Below, piece after piece: positions 43,010 through 52,116 of a stretch of 64,000 nucleotides of DNA. The notes under the pieces were generated by a model. It had not been told where the DNA came from. It saw nothing but the letters and a program-made list of their open reading frames with translations, and did not search any database. A program made the translations under genes and the position numbers. Each line of letters opens with the position of its first letter. Positions within the stretch are counted from its first letter, which is position 1. The DNA lies in NCBI RefSeq assembly GCF_026898115.1, contig NZ_CP114036.1:186001-250000 (forward strand), read 5' to 3'. This DNA comes from Streptomyces sp. S465 (GTDB taxonomy: Bacteria > Actinomycetota > Actinomycetes > Streptomycetales > Streptomycetaceae).

Positions 43010-43642
43010 ATGCGGGCCGACGCTCAACGCAACGCGGAGAAACTGAGAGCAGCCGCCGCTGAGCTCTTCAAGGAGCGCGGCCTCAAGGTGCCCCTCAAAG
43101 AGATCGCCCGTCGGGCCGGCGTGAGCCACGGCACCCTTTACAACCTCTTCGGCACCCGCGAGGCGCTCATCGACGAGGTGGTCACCGACCTGGCCTCGGA
43201 CCGCCTCGGCGAAGCCGCCGAGCACGCCCTGTCCCTCGAGGACGCCTGGGAGGGGTTCGCGTACTACGTCGAGAAGGTCTGCGAGCTCCAGGCCACCGAT
43301 CCCGCGGTCGCCGACGTGGTCAGCGGACGCTACCCGCGCGCCGAGCGGCTGATGACACTCTGCGACCGGGCGCAGGAAGCCGGCTCACAAGTCATCGAGC
43401 GCGCCCAGCAGGCCGGTAGCCTCCGCCCCGACTTCACCAGCGAGGACCTCCTGCTCATCTTCGCCACCAACGCTCCGCTCGCCCGAGCGGCCGCGGACGC
43501 CGCGCCCGACGCCTGGCGCCGCGGACTCGCCTTCGTACTCGACGGACTGCGCACGGAGGCCACGCGACGACCGCTGCCCGTCGCCCCGCTGACCACGGCT
43601 CAGGTATACGACGTGATGGAAAACCTCACGGGTACGCCGTAG
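43010..43642 (+). CDS. TetR-family transcriptional regulator
   Basis: A 210-residue TetR protein: AQRNAEKLRAAAAELFKERGLKVPLKEIARRAGVSHGTLYNLFG covers residues 5-48 (helix-turn-helix). The C-terminal domain resembles SbtR-type TetR regulators. AGGAGG lies nine bases before the ATG. It probably represses itself and the divergent SDR through the two palindromes between them. Confidence 0.9.
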   Translation: MRADAQRNAEKLRAAAAELFKERGLKVPLKEIARRAGVSHGTLYNLFGTREALIDEVVTDLASDRLGEAAEHALSLEDAWEGFAYYVEKVCELQATDPAVADVVSGRYPRAERLMTLCDRAQEAGSQVIERAQQAGSLRPDFTSEDLLLIFATNAPLARAAADAAPDAWRRGLAFVLDGLRTEATRRPLPVAPLTTAQVYDVMENLTGTP

Positions 43643-44273
43643 CGAGCGAAAACCGCCGCCCTCGACCGGGCGCAGCATGCCTCTTTGGCGTGTCTCACCA
43701 CGTCGGCCTGGCCGGTCGCCGGCTCCGGAGCGCGCGCGGCGCTCACCCGCCGCCGGGCGAGGCCGCCAGTGGCTTGCAGGCCGCAGCTCGGCCCGAGTGT
43801 GCTCGCGCTGGCCCGGCGCTGAGATCCGATACGGGGCCCGCCGGGACCAAGCAGGCCGCCTTCCCACACATCACTCGATCGTCGATCTGCGTGTCGTTGG
43901 CCGATACCCGGCGGGCACGGATCGAGCCGTTGCTCCCCCACATGGCCTACATGGCCCACCGCCCCAGATCATCACCACCCGCACGGCACGGACCGATGCC
44001 GACCGGCGGGGAAGACTCAGGGGTTCTCCGTGGCGATGCCGGAGTCCCGGCTGAGCATGCCGGTCAGGCCGTATGCCCGGACGGCCCTTACCCGTCGGGG
44101 ATGACCCACGGCGGCCAGGGCGGACAGCGGACTGCTCCGCCGGTCTTGATAGTCGTCGGCGCGTCAACCACGCCGCAGGCGCTCCGCGCCGACCGACTGC
44201 GTGGCATCATGCGGTTCCTGGAGCCCGGCGCAGCCATGGCGTAGGGCACGCAGTCACCGAGCAGGAGAGCCCA
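43643..44273. other. Intergenic stretch with a possible transposase remnant
   Basis: No intact gene. Near 43895-43942 the plus strand reads SLADTRRARIEPLLPHM, which looks like the LTDAQWARIEPLLP start of IS5-family transposases, but it does not continue. From about 44100 to 44244 there is an open frame with no family I recognise. The rest shows nothing. Confidence 0.35.
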
Positions 44274-45629
44274 TTGGCCACCACAGCCCCGCAAGGCGTC
44301 CCCGTCCCGCCACCCGGGTCCGGTGCCATGCCGCTGCCTCCGGAGCTCGATCCGGAGGCCGTCCAGCGATGGCGCGCTTCCTCGGGAGCGGTGGTCGACC
44401 TGCTCGTCCAAGCGCGCGAGCTCGGCGGGGTCAGCGCGGTGCGCCTCGGCCCGCTCCCCACCGTGCTGGTCACCGACCCAGGGGCGGTGCAGCACGTCCT
44501 CGCCCTTCATCCGGACCGCTACGTCAAGCGCTCGCACCGGGCCCGGGTGCTGGTCGGAGGCGGTGTGCTGTCGGCCACCGGCGAACCGTGGAAGCGTCAG
44601 CGCCGCCTTCTCCAGGCTCAGTTCACCGGCGCCGGGATCCGCCGCTACGAACAGCGGATCGGCGGCGCCGCGCGCCGCGCCGCCGACCACTGGGCGGAGT
44701 GCGCCCGTACCGGCACACCGACCGACGTCGGCGAGGACATGCGCTTCTTCGCCCTGGACACCATCTGGCGCTCCCTGACCGGCCACCCCCTCGACGAGAC
44801 CACGAACCGCGAACTCGCCGCCGTCGAGGCGGTAGGAGCCGCCCTTCCGGCCACCCCCTCCGCGTCGGCCGACGCGGCCGGGCTGCGCGCCGCCGTGGCC
44901 GCGGACCTCGCGAGGATCGACGCCGTCGCCGGACGGGCGATCGCGGCCGCCCGCCGAGAAGAGGCAGGACCGGAAGGCCCCGGCCTGCTGCACGTCCTGG
45001 TGGACGCCGGGAGGACCCACCCCGAATACACCGACCAGCTGATCCGCGATGAGCTGGTCACCCTGCTCGCCGCTGGTCACGAAACCACTGCCAAGACGCT
45101 GACCTGGCTGTATCTGCTGCTCGACCGCCATCCCGAAGCCCGCCGCTGGGCCCTGGGCGCGGGAGCCGCGGGATCGCCCGAGCGGGAGAAGGCCCTCCGG
45201 GCCCTCGTCTCGGAGACCCTGCGGCTCTACCCTGCGGCGTGGCTGATCCCCCGTCACGCCACCGAGGACGACACCATCGCCGGCTACCGCGTGGTGGACG
45301 GCACTGACATCTTCGTGTGCCCGTACCTCACCCATCGCGATCCGGCACTGTGGCCCGAGCCGGAGCGGTTCGACCCCGAACGGTTCACCGCCGCGGGCGA
45401 GGACCGCCGCCCCTCCCGGCACGGCGCGTACTACCCCTTCGGCACCGGTCCCCGGGCCTGCCTGGGCGCGCAGTTCGCCATGCGCGAGACGACCGTGCTC
45501 CTGGAGCACCTGCTCCCCGCCTTCACCCCCTCCTTCCACACCACCCCGGCCTCAGCCGTCTTCGGGCTCACCGTCCGCCCCGACGGCCCGACGCCCGCCA
45601 CCATCACGCCCACTCCGGACGGCTCATAG
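44274..45629 (+). CDS. Cytochrome P450
   Basis: A 451-residue P450. The I-helix AGHETTAKT is near residue 265, the ExxR of SETLRLYPAAWLIPRH near 320, and the haem loop FGTGPRACLGAQFA near 389 with the thiolate cysteine. The length and the PERF-type FDPERF motif suit the CYP family of eukaryote-like or CYP102-like fatty acid or terpene oxidases more than short Streptomyces P450s, an inference. TTG at 44274 follows AGGAG. No ferredoxin gene is adjacent. Confidence 0.92.
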   Translation: MATTAPQGVPVPPPGSGAMPLPPELDPEAVQRWRASSGAVVDLLVQARELGGVSAVRLGPLPTVLVTDPGAVQHVLALHPDRYVKRSHRARVLVGGGVLSATGEPWKRQRRLLQAQFTGAGIRRYEQRIGGAARRAADHWAECARTGTPTDVGEDMRFFALDTIWRSLTGHPLDETTNRELAAVEAVGAALPATPSASADAAGLRAAVAADLARIDAVAGRAIAAARREEAGPEGPGLLHVLVDAGRTHPEYTDQLIRDELVTLLAAGHETTAKTLTWLYLLLDRHPEARRWALGAGAAGSPEREKALRALVSETLRLYPAAWLIPRHATEDDTIAGYRVVDGTDIFVCPYLTHRDPALWPEPERFDPERFTAAGEDRRPSRHGAYYPFGTGPRACLGAQFAMRETTVLLEHLLPAFTPSFHTTPASAVFGLTVRPDGPTPATITPTPDGS

Positions 45630-45739
45630 AACACCCCCGCCGGCGGCGGGCTGGTCCGGAGACCAGAGCCCGGTCCGAGATCGATTGTCAGTGGTGGGTG
45701 AGAAGGTAGGAGCATCGAGAGAGAAAAGGGGGAGCGGCC

Positions 45740-46780
45740 ATGTCCGGAAACCAGAACTACATCAATCACGTTGCTCTTGTACTGGATGCCAGTTCGTCCA
45801 TGTCGCACTTGAGCCGCAAGGTCGTCGAAGTCGCCGACCAGCAAATTGCGTATCTGGCCCGCCGGTCGAAGGAACTGGACCAGGAAACCCGCGTCACAGT
45901 GTACGTTTTCGCGGACAAGGTGGAGTGCGTCATCTACGACAAGGACGTGCTGCGGATGCCGTCCCTGAAGCAGCTCTACCGGGTCGGTGGAATGACGGCT
46001 CTGCTGGCGGCCACACTCAAGTCGCAGCGCGAGCTGGCGCAGACGGCCCAGCTGTACGGCGACCACAGCTTCCTGACGTTCGTGCTGACCGACGGTCAGG
46101 AGAACGCAAGTCATCGCTGCCCGGATGCCCCTACCAAGAACCAGCGTGACCTGGTGCAGGCCGTGGCCAAGATGATCGAGACGCAGGAGGACAACTGGAC
46201 GCTGGCCGTCCTGGTGCCGGACCAGATGGGCAAGCGCGAGGCCATGCAGTGCGGCTTCCCGAAGGACAACGTCGCCATCTGGGACGCCACGAGCACACAG
46301 GGTCTGGAGGAGGCAGGGCAGGTCATCCAGCAGGCCACCGAGAACTTCATGGTGGGCCGGACCCGGGGCATCCGGGGATCGCGGGCGGTGTTCTCCACGA
46401 GCGCGGAAGCGGTCAACAAGGACACTATCGAAGCGGCCGGCCTCACCCCGGTGGATCCCTCGGAATACCAGCTGATTCCGGTGGCTCGCGAAGCGGCGAT
46501 ACGGGACTGGGTCATCGAATGCGGACACACTTACCGCACCGGTTGTGCCTTCTATCAGCTGAGCAAATCGGAGAAGATCCAGGCGCGAAAGCAGATAGCA
46601 GTGCTGGAGAAGAAGACGGACCGGGTATACACGGGTCCGGAAGCCCGATCCCTGCTCGGCCTGCCGGACCAGGAAGTCCGCGTCAGCCCGGACCGCAACG
46701 ACGACTTCACCATCTTCGTACAGAGCACGAGCGTGAACCGGAAACTGGTCCCCCACACCCGGCTCTTGCTCATGATCTGA
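45740..46780 (+). CDS. von Willebrand factor A domain protein
   Basis: A 346-residue protein. Residues 8-215 form a vWA domain with a full metal-ion site: DASSSM (Asp16, Ser18, Ser20), a threonine in GGMTALLAA and VLTDGQEN. A CGHTYRTGCAFYQLSKSEKI stretch follows, with conserved Cys and His that could bind metal. Base composition is visibly lower in GC than neighbours. GGGGGAG precedes the ATG. The gene is alone; a phage or island origin is possible but not shown. Confidence 0.75.
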   Translation: MSGNQNYINHVALVLDASSSMSHLSRKVVEVADQQIAYLARRSKELDQETRVTVYVFADKVECVIYDKDVLRMPSLKQLYRVGGMTALLAATLKSQRELAQTAQLYGDHSFLTFVLTDGQENASHRCPDAPTKNQRDLVQAVAKMIETQEDNWTLAVLVPDQMGKREAMQCGFPKDNVAIWDATSTQGLEEAGQVIQQATENFMVGRTRGIRGSRAVFSTSAEAVNKDTIEAAGLTPVDPSEYQLIPVAREAAIRDWVIECGHTYRTGCAFYQLSKSEKIQARKQIAVLEKKTDRVYTGPEARSLLGLPDQEVRVSPDRNDDFTIFVQSTSVNRKLVPHTRLLLMI

Positions 46781-46869
46781 GAGACCGGAATCCCCACCGG
46801 ACCGACTGGCAATGTGACCTTGAGGCGGCGCGAGCCGGGACCCGAGCCCGGCCCGCCGAGGTGAGCGAG

Positions 46870-46904
46870 GGGGCCGCGGCTCCGCGGTTCGGAGACGCGG
46901 CCCC
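46870..46904. terminator. Strong hairpin between convergent vWA and hydrolase genes
   Basis: GGGGCCGCG (46870) and CGCGGCCCC (to 46904) enclose CTCCG-CGGTT-CGGAG, giving a 14-base stem with one mismatch and a five-base loop. Confidence 0.75.
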
Positions 46905-46944
46905 AAGGCTTCCGCCCCGACTCCCGCGCATCACGCCTCAGCGG

Positions 46945-48591
46945 TCAGAAGCGGTCCGGGGAGCGCTGCGGGAGCGGGCTCCCGGAAGGTACGTCCTGCT
47001 TCCGGTCCTCCCCGGCGTCGGCGTTCGAGTCGGCCGTCGCCTGGCAGGTCAGGTCCTTCGCGGGAAGCTTGCCGGTGGTCAGGTAGCCCGCCACCGTGCC
47101 GTCCGTGCACGCGTTGCCGCTCGGGTAGACGCCGTGGCCCTCGCCGCCGAGGACCGTCAGCATCTTCGAGCCCTTCAGGTCGGCGTGCAGGGCCTGACCG
47201 CTGGGCAGCGGGGTCTGGGAGTCCCACTGGTTCTGCACGACCAGCGAGCCGACCTTGTTGTTCACGACGGTGGCCGGTTCAGCGGACTTGTCCCAGAACG
47301 CGCAGGGCTTGATGCTGGACGCGAAGTCGCCGAAGAGGGGATAGCGGTTCTTGTCCTCGATGGCGTCCCGCCGATAGCTCTCGGGGTCGCGGGACCAGGC
47401 GGCGGAGTTGTCGTTGCACACCACGGTCCAGAAGCTCGCGGTGCCGTTGTCGGCCGGTGTGTCGGAGTCAGCGGCCAGGCGCGCCGTTCCGGCCGGGGCC
47501 GGGAGCTTCTTCGCGGAGGCGGGCTCGCCGGCCGCGGCCTTCTTCAGCTCCACGACCAGTTCGGTGCCGTCCTGCACACTGAAGACCGCGCCGCGCATCA
47601 TGCTCCGGATGTCATCGCCGGTGTAGGTCTGCCCGTCCATCTCGATGGGCGTCTCGTCCGCCTGCTGGACCAGGTCCCAGAACGTCCGGTCGACCTTCTT
47701 CGGAGTGTCACCGAGGCCGTACTTCTCCGAACGCGCCGCGGCCCACTCGGTCCACCGGTCGAACGCGGGCTCGGCGCCCTCCGCCCACCACTGGATCATC
47801 CCCCGCCAGGCGCGCGCCGGATCGACCGCGCTGTCCAGCACGAACCGGTCGGCCCGTTGCGGGAACAGCTGCGTGTAGACGGCGCCGAGGTAGGTCCCGT
47901 ACGAGTAGCCGAGGTATGAGATCTTCTTCTCGCCGAGGATCGCCCGGAGCAGATCCATGTCACGCGCCGTGTTGCGCGTGGTGATGTGCTTGAGCGTGTC
48001 GCCCGACTTCTGGCGGCACTTGGCGGCCACGTCACGCGCCCAGGCGACATCCTTGTCGAACGTCGCTTCCTGGTACGGCCGCAACCAGTTCTCCTCCTCC
48101 GGTTCCAGATTGCAGGTGACGGGCGTGCTCCGGCCCACTCCACGCGGGTCGAAGCCGATGAGGTCGTACTTCTGCCGGGTGGACCCGGGCAGCGCGTCCT
48201 TCATGTGCAACGGCATGTCGAGCCCCGGACCGCCGGGTCCGCCGGGGTTGGAGAGCAGGACACCGTGCCGCTGGTCGGGTGTGGCGCTCTTGATCCGGGA
48301 TATGGCCATGTCGATCCGCTTGCCACCGGGAACCCGGTAGTCAAGCGGCACCTTGATCGTCGCGCACTGATACTCCGCGGGCAGGTCGTCCTGGCACCGC
48401 TGCCACTTCGGCTTCTGCTTGACGTACCAGTCCATGGCGCTCGCGGTGGCGGAGGAGGAGGCGGCGGACGTCGGGGCGGCCGCCTCAACCGTGTCGGCCG
48501 GGGCGGCGCTGGCCGTCGAGGTGGCGAGCACGGGCGCCAGCGTTGCCGTGACACTGACGGCCAGCAGGGGCGCGAGACCTCGTCTACGCAC
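46945..48591 (-). CDS. Secreted alpha/beta hydrolase of the TAP-like (tripeptidyl aminopeptidase) family
   Basis: A 548-residue exported hydrolase. A Sec signal (LAPLLAVSVTATLAPVLATSTASA) opens the protein. GVLLSNPGGPGGPGLDM holds the oxyanion loop, YDLIGFDPRGVGRSTPV is typical of the family, the nucleophile elbow is GYSYG, and GEGHGVYPSGNAC carries the histidine in a C-terminal TAP-like domain. Streptomyces members cleave tripeptides from the N-terminus of extracellular proteins. The start is GTG at 48591 behind AAGGAA. Confidence 0.9.
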   Translation of the reverse strand: MRRRGLAPLLAVSVTATLAPVLATSTASAAPADTVEAAAPTSAASSSATASAMDWYVKQKPKWQRCQDDLPAEYQCATIKVPLDYRVPGGKRIDMAISRIKSATPDQRHGVLLSNPGGPGGPGLDMPLHMKDALPGSTRQKYDLIGFDPRGVGRSTPVTCNLEPEEENWLRPYQEATFDKDVAWARDVAAKCRQKSGDTLKHITTRNTARDMDLLRAILGEKKISYLGYSYGTYLGAVYTQLFPQRADRFVLDSAVDPARAWRGMIQWWAEGAEPAFDRWTEWAAARSEKYGLGDTPKKVDRTFWDLVQQADETPIEMDGQTYTGDDIRSMMRGAVFSVQDGTELVVELKKAAAGEPASAKKLPAPAGTARLAADSDTPADNGTASFWTVVCNDNSAAWSRDPESYRRDAIEDKNRYPLFGDFASSIKPCAFWDKSAEPATVVNNKVGSLVVQNQWDSQTPLPSGQALHADLKGSKMLTVLGGEGHGVYPSGNACTDGTVAGYLTTGKLPAKDLTCQATADSNADAGEDRKQDVPSGSPLPQRSPDRF

Positions 48592-49024
48592 GAAATCGTT
48601 CCTTCCGGTCACGTGTTGCGAACAGGAACGATCATTCAGGTGGCGTGCGTCGGGGAACATCGGCCGTGCGGCCCCAACTCCCCTCCGCCTTGAGAGTGAT
48701 GGGGCGGCTCGTGCCTGGTCCCCTGGTTGTAGCGGACGGGTGCGGGGTGCCCGGTACGCCGTCCCTCGTCAGCCACGGGAAACGGTCGGACGGTCGGCGG
48801 AGCCATGACCGACGTCAACGCCCTGGCCACAGACCGGCGTTGTCCACCCCGGCGTGTCCGGACGCTGTGCGGATTGTGGAACCATCTTGTGAGACTCGGA
48901 CACGTATCCGAACATCACTTGCGACCGGCTTGATATCCAGAGCCGGAGCACCGGGATGTCTTCGAGGCGCAGCCAAAGTCCCCGCGTGACGAACCGCCCC
49001 CACGAACGAACGGACAAGCACACC
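48592..49024. other. Non-coding stretch with an imperfect palindrome
   Basis: It separates two divergent secreted-hydrolase genes. No gene is supported. TCGGACACGTATCCGA at 48896-48911 is a near-palindrome (two mismatches) and a possible operator for the serine hydrolase. Confidence 0.35.
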
Positions 49025-49918
49025 ATGGGCCGACACCGCCGAATATCCCCGTCTCCCCGTACCGCCCTGGCGTCACGCGCGGCGCTGGCCGCGGGAGCGC
49101 TCGTGCCGACGATCGTCGCGGTGGGGTCGGCTCACGCAGCCACCCCGCAGGCGGCGATCTGCACCTCGGACAATCCGGAACTCGCCGACAAGCTCTCCCA
49201 GGACATCAACTCGGCACTGGACGGCTCCCCCGCCACGACCGCGATCAGCCTCCATGACCGCACCACGAACACGACTTGCACTCTGGATGCGGACCGCACG
49301 TTCGACTCGGCGAGCACGGTCAAGGTGACCGTGCTCGCCACACTGCTGTGGGACGCGCAGAAGGAGGATCGCGCCCTGACGCAGGAGGAGAAGGACCGCG
49401 CCACCGCCATGATCACACAGTCCGACAACGATGCCACCACCGCGCTGTGGAAGCAGCTCGGGACGGACAGGATCAGCGGGTTCCTGCAAGCCGCGGGAAT
49501 GACCAACACCACCCTGGACAGCGAAGGTCACTGGGGACTCACCCAGATCACCGCGAACGACGAGGAAAAACTCCTCCACCTGGTCACCCACGCCAACCCG
49601 GTGCTCAACGAGGACTCCCGCGCCTACATCCTGAAGCTGACGAGCGAGGTCATCCCCTCACAGCGCTGGGGAACCCCGGCCGGCGCGCCGAGCGACGCGC
49701 AGGTGCATGTGAAGAACGGCTGGCTGGAGCGGGCCACGAACGGCTGGCGTGTGCACAGCCTCGGCGCTTTCACCGGCGGCGACCACGACTACACCATCAC
49801 GGTGCTCTCGCAGGACAACGCCACGATGGACGACGGCATCGCCACCATCGAAGGCATCGCCCGCGCCGTCCACAAGAACCTCAACGCCCCCGCGTCCAGC
49901 GCTCACTCACCGGGATGA
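49025..49918 (+). CDS. Exported beta-lactamase-fold serine hydrolase
   Basis: A 297-residue protein with a signal peptide (LAAGALVPTIVAVGSAHA). The class A beta-lactamase/penicillin-binding fold is marked by Ser97-x-x-Lys100 (STVK) and SDN at 133-135. The third motif is KNG (VKNGW) instead of KTG, and the ExxLN glutamate of class A enzymes is not seen. A D,D-peptidase or lipoprotein-type hydrolase is therefore as likely as a beta-lactamase. The ribosome site is weak. Confidence 0.85.
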   Translation: MGRHRRISPSPRTALASRAALAAGALVPTIVAVGSAHAATPQAAICTSDNPELADKLSQDINSALDGSPATTAISLHDRTTNTTCTLDADRTFDSASTVKVTVLATLLWDAQKEDRALTQEEKDRATAMITQSDNDATTALWKQLGTDRISGFLQAAGMTNTTLDSEGHWGLTQITANDEEKLLHLVTHANPVLNEDSRAYILKLTSEVIPSQRWGTPAGAPSDAQVHVKNGWLERATNGWRVHSLGAFTGGDHDYTITVLSQDNATMDDGIATIEGIARAVHKNLNAPASSAHSPG

Positions 49919-50289
49919 GCTGGGGGCCTTGCCTTACGACCTGGAGCCCCGGCCGCCGTCCCCGGTGGCGGAGAAGCCAGACAGAGCGCTGACCGTACCG
50001 ATCACCATCGGTATCGCTCTCGGATCGTTCTGGCTGGCCTCCGGCCGCCGGTCAACCCAGACGGCAGCTGGAACCCGCAGTGGGCTGCTGTCGTGGCCTT
50101 CCCCGCACCTGACCAGGAGTCGATGCCGGCGGCTGCCGCCTGCCACGTCCGCCATTCCCAACCGGCCCTCCAGCCGGTGGGCCGGCTGTCGGGCAGGGCG
50201 CAAACGGTTTTATCGATCGCCACACGGTGCCCACGGGCAGTTGCCGGCGAGCCATGAAGCTCGGCGACCCCGAGGCGCCCAGGGCTCGG
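49919..50289. other. Non-coding stretch
   Basis: It lies downstream of the serine hydrolase gene and of the convergent toxin-like gene. I see no supported gene, repeat or terminator in it. Confidence 0.4.
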
Positions 50290-50589
50290 TCAGCGGAACC
50301 AGACCAGCACCGGGATACGGATCTCGCGTATGTCGCGGAGAGCGACGTACTCGAACACGACGGGCTCGCCGGGGCTCTGGAGGCTGTACCGGGTGCCGAG
50401 GTCGTCCATGTCGTCCATCGGGTCACCGGGCGGCCGCCGGTCACGGTCGATCGCGCCACCGACCTCCAGGGCCAACGCGCGCAGGAAGTTGACCACCTTC
50501 TTCGACAGGTCCGGTGGCATGTCGAGCATCGTCTGAGCCGGGATCTCCTCCGTCCAGACGGTCCAGCCGCGGCGCGGGGCGTCGCTCAC
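50290..50589 (-). CDS. Small protein, candidate toxin of a toxin-antitoxin-like pair
   Basis: A 99-residue protein. The C-terminal half (RYSLQSPGEPVVFEYVALRDIREIRIPVLVWF) ends in a beta-strand pattern reminiscent of RelE/ParE-type toxins, after a helical N-terminal half (MLDMPPDLSKKVVNFLRALALEVG). The GTG start overlaps the preceding stop (GTGA), so it is coupled to the 94-residue gene. The toxin reading is inference from size, overlap and this weak resemblance. Confidence 0.55.
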   Translation of the reverse strand: MSDAPRRGWTVWTEEIPAQTMLDMPPDLSKKVVNFLRALALEVGGAIDRDRRPPGDPMDDMDDLGTRYSLQSPGEPVVFEYVALRDIREIRIPVLVWFR

Positions 50590-50870
50590 CGAGCGGCCCC
50601 TTCGAGCTGGTCGGCGAGCTCGTCCACAGACACCAGGCGGCGGCCGGCAGCGGCGTTCGCACGGCTGTCCTCGGCACCAGGGGCGCGATCGAGCATCGCG
50701 GCCTTCCACCAGCTGCGCATGACGCCGGGAACGTCCTCCTCCTCGGCAGCCAGAACCTCGCTGTAGAAGCGGGCCCGCTGCGCACCGCGCAAAGCGTCAC
50801 CGATGGCATTGATCGTGTGCGGGATCGCCGTGACCTGGCGGTCAGTCGGGTGGTCCGGCTGTGCGCTCAT
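50586..50870 (-). CDS. Small protein, candidate antitoxin
   Basis: A 94-residue, mostly helical and acidic protein ([32 protein letters not shown]...). It resembles DUF6247-type antitoxin-like proteins of Streptomyces in size and content, as I recall them. The ATG at 50870 follows a purine-rich AAGGGAACGAGGG. Its stop overlaps the toxin-like start. Confidence 0.55.
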   Translation of the reverse strand: MSAQPDHPTDRQVTAIPHTINAIGDALRGAQRARFYSEVLAAEEEDVPGVMRSWWKAAMLDRAPGAEDSRANAAAGRRLVSVDELADQLEGAAR

Positions 50871-51117
50871 CCCTCGTTCCCTTCGTTCCCTCGTCGCTCC
50901 GAGTCTGACGACCGGCGGCCGAACCGTCCAGACCCGCTCGGCACCTCCGATTCTCCCGTACCACACAGCCTGTCCCCGGCCTGTCCCCGGGGCGACGGCC
51001 GGGATGCCGCGGAACGCCCCGCCGACCCCTCGGCAGCTCCTCCGGACCCGCGTCTACTCTGGATACGTCGGCGCGCACCCTGACAGGGACGCGACCTCTT
51101 CACCGAAGGGCAGTACC

Positions 51118-51540
51118 GTGCTGCGCACCATGTTCAAGTCCAAGATCCACCGGGCCACCGTGACCCAGGCCGATCTGCACTATGTGGGCTCCGTGACCGT
51201 TGACCGCGACCTGATGGACGCCGCCGACCTACTCCCCGGCGAACTGGTACATATCGTCGACATCACCAATGGCGCCCGGCTGGAGACCTATGTGATCGAG
51301 GGCGAGCGAGGCACTGGCGTGCTCGGCATCAACGGCGCCGCCGCCCATCTGGTGCACCCCGGTGACCTGGTCATCCTCATCAGCTACGCCCAGGTCGACG
51401 ACGCGGAGGCCCGTACCCTGCGGCCTGCCGTCGTCCATGTCGACGCCGCCAACCGGATCATCGCGCTGGGCGACGACGCTGCCGAGCCCGCCCCCGGCAC
51501 AGACACCGTCCGCCCTCCGCACGCGGCCGCGCACGCCTGA
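51118..51540 (+). CDS. panD: Aspartate 1-decarboxylase
   Basis: A 140-residue pyruvoyl-dependent decarboxylase that makes beta-alanine from L-aspartate for pantothenate. The self-cleavage site Gly24-Ser25 lies in HYVGSVTVD; Lys9, [10 protein letters not shown] and [17 protein letters not shown] complete the family pattern. The GTG start at 51118 follows GAAGGG. The C-terminus is some 15 residues longer than in E. coli. Other pan genes are not adjacent. Confidence 0.95.
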   Translation: MLRTMFKSKIHRATVTQADLHYVGSVTVDRDLMDAADLLPGELVHIVDITNGARLETYVIEGERGTGVLGINGAAAHLVHPGDLVILISYAQVDDAEARTLRPAVVHVDAANRIIALGDDAAEPAPGTDTVRPPHAAAHA

Positions 51541-51555
51541 GCCATCGCCGCATCC

Positions 51556-51582
51556 GCCGTCGCCGACGATGTCGGCGACGGC
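51556..51582. terminator. Hairpin terminator between panD and marR
   Basis: GCCGTCGCCGAC at 51556-51567 pairs fully with 51571-51582 around GAT. It lies between convergent genes, so it may act on both. Confidence 0.75.
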
Positions 51583-51640
51583 CCGTTCGGCGTCGGACGT
51601 GGCGCTGCGCCCAGGGGGCGGGCGCGCGATCAGTGGACCT

Positions 51641-52102
51641 TCAGTCCCTGACCGCGCCCTCGATCTTGTACGCGATGGCGATGAACGCCTCGACCTCGTC
51701 CGGTGTCAGGTTCGCCACCGAGTCCTGCTCCAGGGTCCGCCACATGGCCGCGATCGGCTGCCGCATGGCGCGGCCCTTCTCGGTGAGGTGGACGACCATC
51801 ACCCGCCGGTCGTGCTCGGCCGGCTCGCGGGTGAGCAGGCCCGCTTCCTGCATGCGGCGCAGCGACTTGGAAACGGTGGAGTGGTCCAGCCCGACGCTTT
51901 CGAGGAGTTCGGACTGGGTCTGGCCGTCCTTGTCGAACAGCTGCATCAGCAGCAGTTCCTGTCCCGGGTGCAGACGCATCTCCCGGAGCATGGCGGCGGC
52001 CCTGCCGCGGTGGGCTCGGGAGAGCTGGAAGACCGCGTAGCTCAGCCGCCCCTCGCCGACCGCGCCTGGGGACTGCGGGATGGGGGAAGCGGGGTCGGTC
52101 AC
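51641..52102 (-). CDS. MarR-family transcriptional regulator
   Basis: A 153-residue MarR protein: LHPGQELLLMQLFDKDGQTQSELLESVGLDHSTVSKSLRRMQEAGLLTREPAEHDRRVMVVHLTEKG spans the winged helix (read as consecutive blocks of helix and wing). GTG at 52102 follows AAGGAGG. It is 14 bases downstream of the old yellow enzyme gene and probably controls it and the quinone oxidoreductase. Confidence 0.9.
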   Translation of the reverse strand: MTDPASPIPQSPGAVGEGRLSYAVFQLSRAHRGRAAAMLREMRLHPGQELLLMQLFDKDGQTQSELLESVGLDHSTVSKSLRRMQEAGLLTREPAEHDRRVMVVHLTEKGRAMRQPIAAMWRTLEQDSVANLTPDEVEAFIAIAYKIEGAVRD

Positions 52103-52116
52103 GGGTGGGTCCTCCT

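Noticed and set aside
49025..49918. A firm class A beta-lactamase resistance gene.
   Set aside because: KNG replaces KTG and the ExxLN glutamate is not visible, so only a fold-level call is made.
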